A stretch of DNA of 64,000 nucleotides from an uncultured Pelagibacteraceae bacterium (GTDB lineage: Bacteria; Pseudomonadota; Alphaproteobacteria; Pelagibacterales; Pelagibacteraceae): positions 1-64,000 of the forward strand of contig CACMMU010000002.1 of the NCBI GenBank assembly GCA_902614835.1, written 5' to 3'. A program made the translations under genes and the position numbers. Shown here in pieces: positions 28,160 to 36,939 of this stretch. The notes under the pieces are model-generated. The model saw nothing but the letters and a program-made list of their open reading frames with translations, was not told the DNA's origin and made no database searches. Positions within the stretch are counted from its first letter, which is position 1. Each line of letters begins with the position of its first letter.

Positions 28160-28792
28160 ATGGATCCTAGCGAATCCAACGCTAAATCAAAGTTAATTTT
28201 AAGAGAAAAATTAAATTTTAACGAGGAAAAACTGAATAAAATAGATTTATTTGTAAATAATGTTTTAAATTATAATAAAAAGTATAATTTAATATCTAGT
28301 AGTACCGAAAATGATATTTGGTGCAGGCACGTTCTAGATTCTGCACAATTAGTAAAATACATCGATAGCAATAAATTTAAAAGTCTATCAGATTTAGGAA
28401 CAGGGGCAGGATTTCCTGGAATTATACTGTCTATTTTTTTTAGTGATGTTATCTCGTTTCACGTGAAACTTTATGAGAAGTCTAATGTTAAAATTGACTT
28501 TTTGAAGGAGCAGAAACAAAAACTGAACTTAAATAATGTTTCATTATATGATAATGATTATCAGTCGCATAAACTAAGTAGTGATTACTTTGTGTTCAGA
28601 GCTTTTAAAAAATTGCATGAAATACTGCGTATTTCACGTGAAACAATTACAGGACCCCATAAATTGATAGTCATGATGGGAAAGAGTGCACAGGATCAAT
28701 TAAATAAAGCTTCAAAGGCTGATATTAATAAGTATAAGCTTGTACCAAGTATTACTAGCAAAGATTCTAAAATACTTTTGTTAGATGCTTAA
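28160..28792 (+). CDS. rsmG: 16S rRNA (guanine527-N7)-methyltransferase RsmG (GidB)
   Basis: RsmG makes m7G527 in 16S rRNA using SAM. The 210-residue protein has NKKYNLISSSTENDIWCRHVLDS and the SAM-binding SLSDLGTGAGFPGIILSI motif, followed by YEKSNVKIDFLKE. The C-terminal region (DSKILLLDA) is short. Two palindromic parS sites are embedded in its coding sequence at codon stretches for SFHVKL and ISRET, so this gene doubles as the chromosomal centromere region. Confidence 0.94.
   Translation: MDPSESNAKSKLILREKLNFNEEKLNKIDLFVNNVLNYNKKYNLISSSTENDIWCRHVLDSAQLVKYIDSNKFKSLSDLGTGAGFPGIILSIFFSDVISFHVKLYEKSNVKIDFLKEQKQKLNLNNVSLYDNDYQSHKLSSDYFVFRAFKKLHEILRISRETITGPHKLIVMMGKSAQDQLNKASKADINKYKLVPSITSKDSKILLLDA
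28455..28470. other. parS: parS centromere site 1 (within rsmG)
   Basis: The 16-base sequence CGTTTCACGTGAAACT has the full 14-base core palindrome GTTTCACGTGAAAC of the bacterial parS consensus TGTTTCACGTGAAACA and differs only at the two outermost bases. It lies inside rsmG, just upstream of parA-parB. ParB binding here would nucleate the partition complex. Confidence 0.92.
28630..28645. other. parS: parS centromere site 2 (within rsmG)
   Basis: TATTTCACGTGAAACA matches the parS consensus TGTTTCACGTGAAACA at 15 of 16 positions. It lies 175 bases from the first site, also in the rsmG coding sequence. Paired parS sites near parAB and within about 20 kb of the proposed origin are normal for chromosomal partition systems. 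Confidence 0.92.
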
Positions 28793-28801
28793 AAATAAAT
28801 T

Positions 28802-29602
28802 GTGGATACAACTGTAATATCTGTAATAAATCAAAAGGGCGGAGTTGGCAAAACTACGACAGCGATTAATTTGGCCACCGCATTAGCTAAAAAAGGAAAA
28901 AAAATTTTAGTCATAGATCTTGATCCACAAGGCAATGCCACAACAGGATTAGGGAAGTCAAATAATGATGAAGAGAAAAGTATTTATAATGTTCTTATAG
29001 GCAAGACAAAGGTTGAAAATGCAATTCAAAAAAGTGCCGTTGCTGGATTGGATCTCATCGGGTCAAATGTCAATTTATCTGGCTTAGAGGTAGAGACGGC
29101 TAATGATGCCAACAGAGCATTTCTTTTGAGAGAAATTTTAACTAATAAAGACAAGTCACATTTTAATAAATACGAGAACATATTTATCGATTGCCCTCCT
29201 TCTTTAAGCTTGCTTACTGTTATGTCACTAGTTTCAGCTAATGAGCTATTAATACCACTCCAAACAGAGTTTTTTGCATTAGAGGGAATCACACAATTAG
29301 TAAAAACTATTGATCGTATTAAAGTAAATCTAAACCCAACCCTTAATATTAGGGGTGTCCTACTTACCATGTTTGACAAAAGAAATAAGCTGTCATCTCA
29401 GGTGGACTCCGAAGCAAGAAAACATTTTAAAGATAAGGTATATAAAACCGTTGTACCAAGAAATGTTAGACTATCCGAGGCTCCTTCACATGGTATGCCA
29501 TGTTTGATTTATGATAAAAATTGCTCAGGTAGTAAATCTTATCTAAATTTGGCAGATGAGTTTATCAAGCAAAGGGAACAATCAATAGGGAGCGCAGCAT
29601 GA
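28802..29602 (+). CDS. parA: Chromosome partitioning ATPase ParA
   Basis: ParA is the deviant-Walker ATPase that moves ParB-parS complexes. The 266-residue protein has VINQKGGVGKTTTAINLATAL (Walker A'), the DLDPQGNATTGLG switch, FIDCPPSLSLLTVMSL (Walker B region) and the C-terminal PRNVRLSEAPSHGMP typical of Soj/ParA chromosomal members. The start is GTG, 9 bases after the rsmG stop. It overlaps parB by 4 bases. Confidence 0.97.
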   Translation: MDTTVISVINQKGGVGKTTTAINLATALAKKGKKILVIDLDPQGNATTGLGKSNNDEEKSIYNVLIGKTKVENAIQKSAVAGLDLIGSNVNLSGLEVETANDANRAFLLREILTNKDKSHFNKYENIFIDCPPSLSLLTVMSLVSANELLIPLQTEFFALEGITQLVKTIDRIKVNLNPTLNIRGVLLTMFDKRNKLSSQVDSEARKHFKDKVYKTVVPRNVRLSEAPSHGMPCLIYDKNCSGSKSYLNLADEFIKQREQSIGSAA

Positions 29603-30444
29603 GCGCAGCAAAAAAAGGTCTAGGTAGAGGATTGTCAGCATTGTTTGGTGATATTGAAAATAAGTCAACCTCTGTTGAAGTACAGATAAATAAAGTTCCC
29701 ATAGCAAACCTGCAACGCAACAAGTATCAGCCCAGAACCGTATTTGATGAGGAAAAAATTTCTGAGCTTTCATCGTCTATAAAAGAAAATGGTATGATAC
29801 AGCCAATTGCTGTTAGACCCAATAAGTACGAACCCGGGAATTATGAAATAGTTGCAGGTGAAAGAAGATGGTTAGCTGCACAAAGAGCCGGTTTGAACGA
29901 AGTACCGGTAATTCTTCTCAACATTGATGATCAAAAGAGTTTAGAAATTGCAATAGTTGAAAATATACAAAGAGAAAATTTGAATGTTATTGAAGAAGCC
30001 AAGGGTTACCAAAGATTAGTAAAAGAATTTGGCTATGATCACGAAAAGATTTCAAAATTCATGTCAAAAAGCAGAAGTCACGTAAGTAACACTTTAAGAT
30101 TGCTCAACCTACCAGAAGATATCATCGGACTGATCGAGGAAGGGAAATTAACTGCCGGTCAAGCTCGCCCTTTAATAGGAATGCCAAATGCTTCAGAAGT
30201 GGCGGAAAATATAGTTAAAAAGAAGGTCGCCGCAAGAGATGTAGAGTCTTTAGCAAGAAAAAAAAGCGGCAAAAATCAAAAAAAAATTGACGATCCAAAT
30301 ATCACCTTCGTAAGAAATGAACTTGAAAGCAAACTTGGTCTAAATGTTGAAATTTTAAATAAAAAAAATAATTCTGGAAAAATTATTATTAAGTATAAAT
30401 CTTTAGAACAGTTTGAGCTTATTTCAAAATTGCTTAAGAGGTAG
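29599..30444 (+). CDS. parB: Chromosome partitioning protein ParB
   Basis: ParB binds parS and spreads as a CTP-dependent clamp. The 281-residue protein begins KKGLGRGLSALFGD (ParA-stimulating N-terminus), has the CTP-binding motifs MIQPIAVRPN and GERRWLAAQRAG and IVENIQRENLNVIEEA, the helix-turn-helix EKISKFMSKSRSHVSNTLRLL, and a C-terminal dimerisation domain. Two matching parS sites occur in the preceding rsmG gene. Its end overlaps the convergent holA by 11 bases. Confidence 0.97.
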   Translation: MSAAKKGLGRGLSALFGDIENKSTSVEVQINKVPIANLQRNKYQPRTVFDEEKISELSSSIKENGMIQPIAVRPNKYEPGNYEIVAGERRWLAAQRAGLNEVPVILLNIDDQKSLEIAIVENIQRENLNVIEEAKGYQRLVKEFGYDHEKISKFMSKSRSHVSNTLRLLNLPEDIIGLIEEGKLTAGQARPLIGMPNASEVAENIVKKKVAARDVESLARKKSGKNQKKIDDPNITFVRNELESKLGLNVEILNKKNNSGKIIIKYKSLEQFELISKLLKR

Positions 30445-31438
30445 GTTCAGCAAGACAGCATAATTCAACAAGAAGCTTTTTTATCAATACATCACTTAGT
30501 GAATTCAATTTAGTTTTTACAACAATTTCGGTTTGGAAAATTATTTTTTTTGCCTCCTCTAGCTTTCTAGAATTCCATATCTTTAGTTGTTTTTTAAAAT
30601 TAACTTTATCTTTCCAAAAAATTCTTGGCTTTGCAGTGTCAATAGTTAAGTCAATATCATTTTTTTCAGCTAAAAGTTTGTTTAAATCTATGAGTTTTTC
30701 TACTCTACTGTTTAAGCTCCCTAAGTATAAATATGCTTTTTCAGTACCGATTGAAATTTGCCCTAAATTTTTATTCAACTCTATTTTGTTACCCTCAAAA
30801 CAACAGTTCCTCAAATTATCAAAATCAATATTGTAGGCATTGTTAATTAATTGATTAACTTTATCATAATCAATTTTTTTAGTTATAAAGAGATCTTTTA
30901 TTTTTTCAATTTCTTGGCTTAAAACTTTTCGATCAACACCAGAATTTTTGATTAGCATGTTAACAAGATCTTGGCTAATTCCTTGGTAACCATTTAATTT
31001 ATTTCTCAAGTATATCGATAATGTTTTTTCGTTATCTTGATAGCAGGGAATAACAGCCAAATTTTTTTCTTTTTCAAAATGCGCACGTATTAATGATTTT
31101 TTGTCTAGATTCTCACTAAATAAAAAAATTTTTACATCATTTTGGGGTTTTTCAGTTATTTCAATTACTTGTTTTTTCAATTTTTCGCTTAGGTCGTTAA
31201 TAATTATTATTTTTTTCTGACTAAAAAGAGATGTATTTAAGACTTGCTCAGTTAGTAAATTAGGGTTTTTAAGTATATCATTTTGGTACAAAGAAACCTG
31301 TTCGTGATTTTTATTATGGTGCTTTATAAATCTTCTGAAATCGTCTTTTAAACCAATATTTTCTCCATAAAATAATACAGCCAAGTGCTCATCTATCAAA
31401 GAGATATTTTTTTCAACTATAAAACTTTTAAATATCAT
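30434..31438 (-). CDS. holA: DNA polymerase III subunit delta
   Basis: HolA is the clamp-loader wrench that opens the sliding clamp. The 334-residue protein shows the family outline: LFYGENIGLKDDFRRFI near the N-terminus, RAHFEKEKNLAVIPCYQDNE in the middle, and GVDRKVLSQEIEKIKDLF before the C-terminal collar domain. It follows lptE with an 11-base overlap, in the leuS-lptE-holA order seen across proteobacteria. Sequence conservation is modest; context makes the call solid. Confidence 0.92.
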   Translation of the reverse strand: MIFKSFIVEKNISLIDEHLAVLFYGENIGLKDDFRRFIKHHNKNHEQVSLYQNDILKNPNLLTEQVLNTSLFSQKKIIIINDLSEKLKKQVIEITEKPQNDVKIFLFSENLDKKSLIRAHFEKEKNLAVIPCYQDNEKTLSIYLRNKLNGYQGISQDLVNMLIKNSGVDRKVLSQEIEKIKDLFITKKIDYDKVNQLINNAYNIDFDNLRNCCFEGNKIELNKNLGQISIGTEKAYLYLGSLNSRVEKLIDLNKLLAEKNDIDLTIDTAKPRIFWKDKVNFKKQLKIWNSRKLEEAKKIIFQTEIVVKTKLNSLSDVLIKKLLVELCCLAEPTS

Positions 31439-31913
31439 TTCTTAAACTTAAGCTCATCTCGTTTATAATCTGCTTTGCCATTAAGCTAGACACATCTTCT
31501 ATAATTTTTTTTTCTTTACTTACTGTATCAGAATACATAGATGATGCTTTATAATTTTGAGAATTTGTAATTTTTTTGGTGTATAAAATTTTTCCTGATA
31601 AACTATTTTTAATTTCTACATCGCACTCTAGTGTGATGCTGTAATTTAGTATTTTTCCCGTCACACTTTTGTTAGCTATATCAACACTTTTTTTACCATT
31701 TACAGAAATAACAAAAACTCCCTTCTTGTCTTTAACAATATTTAACTTGTTAACAATTATTTGGGCTATTCTTTTATTACCACTTGTTTCTATTTGATGA
31801 AATTTTAGTTGTTTTAGCCGATCATTATTTAAGAGAGGTTTGTAATTACAATTGAATGTAAAAATAAAAATGATAATCAGAAAAAATTCTTTTTTTAAAT
31901 TCATATATCTCAT
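31428..31913 (-). CDS. lptE: LPS assembly lipoprotein LptE
   Basis: LptE plugs the LptD barrel in the outer membrane during LPS insertion. The 161-residue protein has a hydrophobic signal segment ([13 protein letters not shown]) ending in a lipobox-like FNC, then NYKPLL as in the common GCGF.PLY pattern. The rest is the expected small alpha/beta domain. Its ATG overlaps the leuS TGA (ATGA), and holA overlaps its 3' end: the conserved leuS-lptE-holA unit. An alternative ATG lies 3 codons downstream. Confidence 0.85.
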   Translation of the reverse strand: MRYMNLKKEFFLIIIFIFTFNCNYKPLLNNDRLKQLKFHQIETSGNKRIAQIIVNKLNIVKDKKGVFVISVNGKKSVDIANKSVTGKILNYSITLECDVEIKNSLSGKILYTKKITNSQNYKASSMYSDTVSKEKKIIEDVSSLMAKQIINEMSLSLRNDI

Positions 31914-34414
31914 TTAATTATAAAATTGATAACCTTGTTTTTGACAAATACATTTTTAACAATCTTTTTATTTATTAGATTTTTTTTAATATTCTCAATA
32001 TTTTTTGCTTTTGCGATAGCTTCTTTTTCATCTGAATCTTTTTTGATCAAAAGCAGGCCTCTTTTTTTTCCATTTATTTGAACAACAATTGTCACTTCGC
32101 TGTCTTCTAAAAGGGTTTTATCGGCTTTTGGCCATTTATTATTTTGTAAAAAATTTTCTCCTTCCAGAGCAGCTAAACACTCACATGTTATATGGGGCAT
32201 AAAAGGCATCATTATTCTCATTATTTTTATCTGCGTCTCTTTCAAGCAATTTGTGCTTATATCTTTCGAAATGTAATCATTAACAACATGTATTAATTCG
32301 TAAAAATTTGCAACCACAACATTCAAATGAAATTTTTCAATCAAATTTGATATTTTAAATAGATATTTATTAAATTTTGAAAGAAATTTTTTTTCTTCAA
32401 TTTTACAAATTTTTGTTTCTTTTCTTTCAATAATTTTTTTATTTAGACTCCATAATTTTTGAACAAATTTGTGAGCACTAGACACACCTTCATTTGACCA
32501 CTGTATATCTCTATCAGGAGGGCTATCAGAAAGCATAAACCATCTTATTGCATCGGCACCATAAATGCCGATCATGCTTTCAGGGTCTACAACATTTTTT
32601 TTAGATTTTGACATTGCCTCAGATGGTCCAACAATTACTTTGGATTTTTTATATTTACTTGCTTCGTCAGGGCTTAGCCATTCACCTTTTTCGTTTTTGT
32701 ATGTTTCATGACAAACCATACCTTGTGTAAACAGTCCTTTAAATGGCTCTTTAATTTTAATCTTATCGTCCTTTAGTTTAATTGCTCTCATAAAAAATCT
32801 TGAATATAATAAGTGTAATATTGCGTGTTCAACACCTCCTATGTACTGATCAACCGGCATCCAATAATTGAAAGCATCTTTGTCAAAAGGTTTGTCGTTT
32901 AACTTTGGTGAGCAGAATCTTATAAAATACCATGAGGAATCGACAAAAGTATCCAATGTATCTGTTTCTCTAGTAGCCGGCTCACCAGTCTTTTTGTGTT
33001 TAGTTATTTTCCATGTAGGGTGGTTTGCTAACGGATTACCCTTAGAATTTAAATCAATATTTTCCGGAAGCTTAATTGGTAGTTCACTTTTTTCAACTGG
33101 TACCACCTTCCCGTCTTTTAAGTAAATCATTGGAATGGGACATCCCCAATATCTTTGTCTAGATATACCCCAGTCTTTAAGTCTAAAAGAAGTTTTCCTG
33201 TTTCCAATTTTTTTTCTTACAATTTCATCCATTATTTTTTCTTTTGCCTGATCCACACTAAGGCCGTTTAAAAAATTTGAGTTTATGATTTTACCATCGC
33301 CAGTATAGGCCCCATTATTTGTAGAGCTTTCCATGGACTTTACTACAGGAATTATTTTAAGTTTGTATTTAGTAGCAAAATCATAATCCCGCTGATCGTG
33401 AGCAGGACATCCAAAAATTGCTCCAGTTCCATAGTCCATCAAAATAAAATTTGCTACATAAATAGGTATTTTTTCATTTTCTTTAAAAGGATGTTTGGCT
33501 TCAAGACCTGAATTAAACCCAATTTTTTCTGCATTAGCTATCGCTTCCTCTGTTGTACCAACATGAGAACACTTTCTTTTAAATTCTTTGAAATCTTTTT
33601 GGGTTTCAAGCCCCTTACACAGAGGATGGTCCACTGATATTGCTAAAAAAGTCGCTCCAAATATAGTATCTGGACGAGTAGTAAAAATTTTTACTTTTTG
33701 CTTTGTTTTGTTGATTTCAAAGTCTATTTCACAACCAACAGATCTGCCAATCCAATTTTTCTGCATAAGCTTAACTTTCTCAGGCCACTCCTTGAGAGTA
33801 TCTAAATCTTCAAGTAGCTCATTTGAAAATTTTGAAATATTAAAAAACCACTGGGATAATTTTTTTCTTTCTACGACCGCGTTAGATCTCCATCCCTTTC
33901 CATCAATTACTTGTTCGTTTGCTAGAACGGTTTCGTCGACTGGATCCCAATTAACATATGTCTCTTTTCTCACTACTAAACCTTTATTATAAAAATCTAT
34001 AAATAACTCTTGTTGGTGTTTGTAATATTCTTCATCGCAGGTAGAAATTTCTAAGTTCCAATCGATCGAAAGGCCAAGGGACATAAGCTGCCTCTTCATA
34101 GTCGCGATGTTTTTTTGTGTCCAATCTTTTGGGCTTAGGTTATTTTCTCTTGCAGCATTTTCTGCGGGCATACCGAAAGAATCCCACCCCATAGGATGAA
34201 GAACGTCGAAACCATTCATTAGTTTATATCTCGCCAGGACATCTCCAATAGCATAATTTCTGACATGTCCCATGTGAATTTTACCCGAAGGGTATGGAAA
34301 CATTTCTAGACAATAAAATTTTTTCCCCTTTTTATCTTTTTTTGAAATAATTCTATTTTTGGACCAAAAATCCTGCCACTTTTTATCTATTTTTTGAATA
34401 CTTAACTGTTCCAT
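31910..34414 (-). CDS. leuS: Leucyl-tRNA synthetase
   Basis: LeuS charges tRNA-Leu. The 834-residue class I synthetase has the HIGH-type motif [14 protein letters not shown] (about residues 41-54), the CP1 editing domain with [12 protein letters not shown], the [15 protein letters not shown] zinc-less segment, and the KMSKS-equivalent AMSKS at residues 600-604. The first lysine of KMSKS is replaced by alanine, which is unusual. The C-terminal beta-grasp domain ([17 protein letters not shown]) is present. ATG at 34414 is chosen over a TTG one codon earlier. Confidence 0.97.
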   Translation of the reverse strand: MEQLSIQKIDKKWQDFWSKNRIISKKDKKGKKFYCLEMFPYPSGKIHMGHVRNYAIGDVLARYKLMNGFDVLHPMGWDSFGMPAENAARENNLSPKDWTQKNIATMKRQLMSLGLSIDWNLEISTCDEEYYKHQQELFIDFYNKGLVVRKETYVNWDPVDETVLANEQVIDGKGWRSNAVVERKKLSQWFFNISKFSNELLEDLDTLKEWPEKVKLMQKNWIGRSVGCEIDFEINKTKQKVKIFTTRPDTIFGATFLAISVDHPLCKGLETQKDFKEFKRKCSHVGTTEEAIANAEKIGFNSGLEAKHPFKENEKIPIYVANFILMDYGTGAIFGCPAHDQRDYDFATKYKLKIIPVVKSMESSTNNGAYTGDGKIINSNFLNGLSVDQAKEKIMDEIVRKKIGNRKTSFRLKDWGISRQRYWGCPIPMIYLKDGKVVPVEKSELPIKLPENIDLNSKGNPLANHPTWKITKHKKTGEPATRETDTLDTFVDSSWYFIRFCSPKLNDKPFDKDAFNYWMPVDQYIGGVEHAILHLLYSRFFMRAIKLKDDKIKIKEPFKGLFTQGMVCHETYKNEKGEWLSPDEASKYKKSKVIVGPSEAMSKSKKNVVDPESMIGIYGADAIRWFMLSDSPPDRDIQWSNEGVSSAHKFVQKLWSLNKKIIERKETKICKIEEKKFLSKFNKYLFKISNLIEKFHLNVVVANFYELIHVVNDYISKDISTNCLKETQIKIMRIMMPFMPHITCECLAALEGENFLQNNKWPKADKTLLEDSEVTIVVQINGKKRGLLLIKKDSDEKEAIAKAKNIENIKKNLINKKIVKNVFVKNKVINFIIK

Positions 34415-34434
34415 CAAGCTTTTAAGATTTGAAT

Positions 34435-35070
34435 TTATTGACCAGAATCTCTTTTTGTCCTATCGCTTTTGGTTATCTCATCCGCCGTATCAGCGTTTCC
34501 AAAATTCCACCAGCCCTTTTTCTTCTTCTCACCTTTTTTTACCTTCTTATTTTCCTTCATATCTTTTTCAAAAGTTGCGGCCCTTTTAACAATTGCCGTT
34601 CTAATTTCGTCTTCAAGTTTTGATGAAATTTTCTTTATTACACAATTTGATTTTTCTGCACAAACTTTTTTGTGAATAATGATTTTAATACTATCAGCTC
34701 TTAGTTCGCTAGAAAGAAACCTAATGGTAAACTTTAAAGACTCGTTAGGTGCTCTATTGTCGGTATACCAATCTGTAATGATCGTTCCGCCTGAGTAATC
34801 TACGGTTACGAGTGGCATAAAATCAATTACATCAAAAGCAGCTCTCCACATTGGATTTGATGTACTAAATTCATAAGTTGTCGTTCCTCTCTTAGTAAAA
34901 TCTCTTAATGATACCCCCTTACCTTCTTTGACATTTTTTGCTGCTCTTTCTGGACCTTTAACGGGTACTTTACGTGCCGACTGAGGATCCCAACCGCCGC
35001 ATGATATCAGTAAAACCGAACTCATTACGATTAATATAAACTTTGTAAAAAGGCTTAAAAATTTTCTCAT
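34435..35070 (-). CDS. DUF3576 domain-containing lipoprotein
   Basis: A 211-residue secreted lipoprotein of unknown function. The N-terminal signal ([19 protein letters not shown]) ends in a clear lipobox with Cys near residue 24. The conserved DUF3576 core includes [31 protein letters not shown] and [20 protein letters not shown]. The C-terminus is Lys/Trp/Asp-rich. It sits upstream of leuS on the same strand, as in most alphaproteobacteria, pointing to the envelope-assembly group with lptE. It is divergent from the porin gene. Confidence 0.88.
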   Translation of the reverse strand: MRKFLSLFTKFILIVMSSVLLISCGGWDPQSARKVPVKGPERAAKNVKEGKGVSLRDFTKRGTTTYEFSTSNPMWRAAFDVIDFMPLVTVDYSGGTIITDWYTDNRAPNESLKFTIRFLSSELRADSIKIIIHKKVCAEKSNCVIKKISSKLEDEIRTAIVKRAATFEKDMKENKKVKKGEKKKKGWWNFGNADTADEITKSDRTKRDSGQ

Positions 35071-35325
35071 TTAATACTATTTTATAATTTAAATATCAGA
35101 TGTTCTATTTAGACAAAATTTATCGTATTAACTAACAACTGAAAGTAGAATATATCAACTAATCCACATAAAATAGGGTTTATTTAATGTTGCATAAATA
35201 TCACAAGATTCAAAAATATAAGGTTTAATAACGTTTTTTCGAGTTTTTGGCCCCTGATTTCGTTTAAAAATACGCTGTTAAGTTAAATGTTTAATTTAAA
35301 TAACAATAAATAAAAAGGAAGAAAC
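35071..35325. promoter_or_regulatory. Intergenic control region between DUF3576 gene and porin
   Basis: These 255 bases separate the divergent DUF3576 lipoprotein and porin genes and must hold both promoters. It is AT-rich with a GC-richer patch around 35240-35275 and several TTAA repeats just before the porin. A clear Shine-Dalgarno sequence, AAGGAAG, lies 6 bases before the porin ATG. One isolated DnaA-box-like 9-mer is at 35160-35168. I cannot place -35/-10 elements with confidence and see no small gene in it. Confidence 0.5.
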
Positions 35326-36342
35326 ATGAACATACTAAAAAAACTAGCATATTCTATCCTTGCTTCAGTATTTGTATTTGCAAATGCAAACGCTGGCGAA
35401 CTGTCTGTAACAGGTGCAGCTAAAGCTACATACACAATTTTGTCTGTAGATGGTAGTGAAACTGATGACAGCGCAGGTAAAGGAATAGGTATTGCTAACG
35501 AGTTTACACTAGGAGCTAGTGGTGAACTTGATAATGGATGGACTTGGTCAATGAATCAAGACATCGACGGTGCTACTGTTCAGGACGATAAATCTATCGT
35601 TATTGGAATGGGCGGCATGGGTTCAGTTAAAATTAATATCTCTGATGGTGGTTTACAGAAGAACTTCAGTTCATCTCAGTCAGTATATGGTACTCCAGTA
35701 GATAACGGTGAAGGTGGAACTTATACAGATGCAGGTGACACAGGAGCGATGAACACTGTTAGATATACTACTCCAAGTGGATTACCGTTGGACGCAGTTG
35801 TTGCAGTACAGTACGCGCCTTACACAGGTGCCGCTGATAATAACTCATCTAACGCAGCTGGAGCACTTGATGCATTACACGAAAGTGCATTTGAATATGC
35901 TGTAAGCATGTCACCAATCGAAGGACTTGAAGTTGGTGCTTCTTACTACGATCCAGATGACCCATCAAAAGGTCAACAAGAAGAAGGTGGAGCATACTAT
36001 GCTACATACGCTCTTGGTGCAGTTAGTTTTGGTTACGGTAAATCGTACAAAGCTACTTCTCTAGACAATGGAGACACTGGAACAGAAGCATACGACAATA
36101 CGCAAATGTCTATAGCGTTTAACGTTAATGATAATCTATCTGTATCATTCGAAGATATCGAATCAGAACAGCAAGATGTAACTAACTCTAACGACATAAC
36201 TATGGACGTACAGTCAGTTCAAGCTTCTTACACAGTTGCAGGAATGACGTTATCAATTTCTAACGAAGATTATGATAACCATGACTACACAACTGGTAAC
36301 AAGATGAAAGAGACTAACTTTGCAATGTCAATTGCGTTCTAA
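35326..36342 (+). CDS. Outer-membrane porin
   Basis: A 338-residue secreted beta-barrel protein. The N-terminus is a signal peptide (MNILKKLAYSILASVFVFANANA, cleavage before GELSV), followed by alternating polar/hydrophobic strands (LSVTGAAKATYTIL, FTLGASGELDNGWTWSMNQDI, GSVKINISDGG) and a C-terminal strand ending in Phe (NFAMSIAF), the BAM recognition signature. The sequence is acidic, poor in lysine compared with neighbours, and richer in G/C, suggesting high expression. It is monocistronic, with its own control region and a strong terminator. Pore selectivity is unknown. Confidence 0.9.
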   Translation: MNILKKLAYSILASVFVFANANAGELSVTGAAKATYTILSVDGSETDDSAGKGIGIANEFTLGASGELDNGWTWSMNQDIDGATVQDDKSIVIGMGGMGSVKINISDGGLQKNFSSSQSVYGTPVDNGEGGTYTDAGDTGAMNTVRYTTPSGLPLDAVVAVQYAPYTGAADNNSSNAAGALDALHESAFEYAVSMSPIEGLEVGASYYDPDDPSKGQQEEGGAYYATYALGAVSFGYGKSYKATSLDNGDTGTEAYDNTQMSIAFNVNDNLSVSFEDIESEQQDVTNSNDITMDVQSVQASYTVAGMTLSISNEDYDNHDYTTGNKMKETNFAMSIAF

Positions 36343-36360
36343 GTATAGTTAAAAATTATT

Positions 36361-36936
36361 TTAAAAAAGCCGGCGAATTATCGCCGGCTTTTTTTTTACC
36401 TCTGACAATAAAGCTATTCCTTCACAATTTAGTATATTAATTTTCATAAGGTTTTTTGATTTAATACCACCTAATGCAACAAAGTTTTTAAGTAAATTCT
36501 TTGTCATAAGATTAAATCTTGTAGTACCTAAAAAGGTGGACTTGTTTTTATAATCAGTTTTAAAGAGCCTTGATAAAATAACCGTTTCGCAGCCCTGCTT
36601 TCTTTTCATGTTAATTTCACTAAAATTGTGGGCTGAACCAATGATCTCAAAATTCTTTCGCAATGTTTTGCTAATGTTTAAAAATTTCTTATTATAAGAT
36701 GACAGGTATATTCCACTTGCATTTAACCTTAGAGCTTTAGAAAGATCATTTGCAACAAAAAATTTAATATTCTTCTTTTTACAGAGTTTCTGAAAGGCAA
36801 TAATCTCACTAAGCTTCTCTTTTTTAATATTATTTCTGTAAATTAGGTTAAATTTACTTCTATTTTTAACACGGTTTAAATTAATAGAACTTAAATTTTC
36901 TATATAAATGTAGTATTTGTTTTTTTTAATAAACAT
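36361..36936 (-). CDS. Thiamine phosphate synthase/TenI-like protein (divergent)
   Basis: A 191-residue TIM-barrel-like protein resembling the ThiE/TenI superfamily: FFVANDLSKALRLNASGIYLSS aligns with the D..LA...A.G.HLG region, EIIGSAHNFSE with the IGvS.H motif, and FVALGGIKSKNLMKI with the ALGGI loop. Several usual substrate residues (for example the HLGQ.D block) are changed, so catalysis of HMP-PP plus HET-P condensation is uncertain. Its last residues, KKPAIIRRLF, are encoded by the terminator hairpin of the porin. Its start codon is only 3 bases from the divergent yggS start. Confidence 0.7.
   Translation of the reverse strand: MFIKKNKYYIYIENLSSINLNRVKNRSKFNLIYRNNIKKEKLSEIIAFQKLCKKKNIKFFVANDLSKALRLNASGIYLSSYNKKFLNISKTLRKNFEIIGSAHNFSEINMKRKQGCETVILSRLFKTDYKNKSTFLGTTRFNLMTKNLLKNFVALGGIKSKNLMKINILNCEGIALLSEVKKKPAIIRRLF
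36363..36397 (+). terminator. Strong intrinsic terminator of the porin gene
   Basis: An 8-bp perfect stem GCCGGCGA/TCGCCGGC (36369-36376 and 36381-36388) with loop ATTA is followed by nine T residues (36389-36397) and preceded by six A residues. It therefore works in both directions and also lies at the end of the convergent ThiE-like gene. Remarkably, it is inside that gene's coding sequence and encodes its last residues. Confidence 0.95.
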
Positions 36937-36939
36937 ATT

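Noticed and set aside
35160-35168. DnaA-box-like TAATCCACA upstream of the porin
   Set aside because: A single isolated 8-of-9 match in AT-rich DNA, without the clustering seen at 9.85-9.98 kb; not evidence for a second origin.
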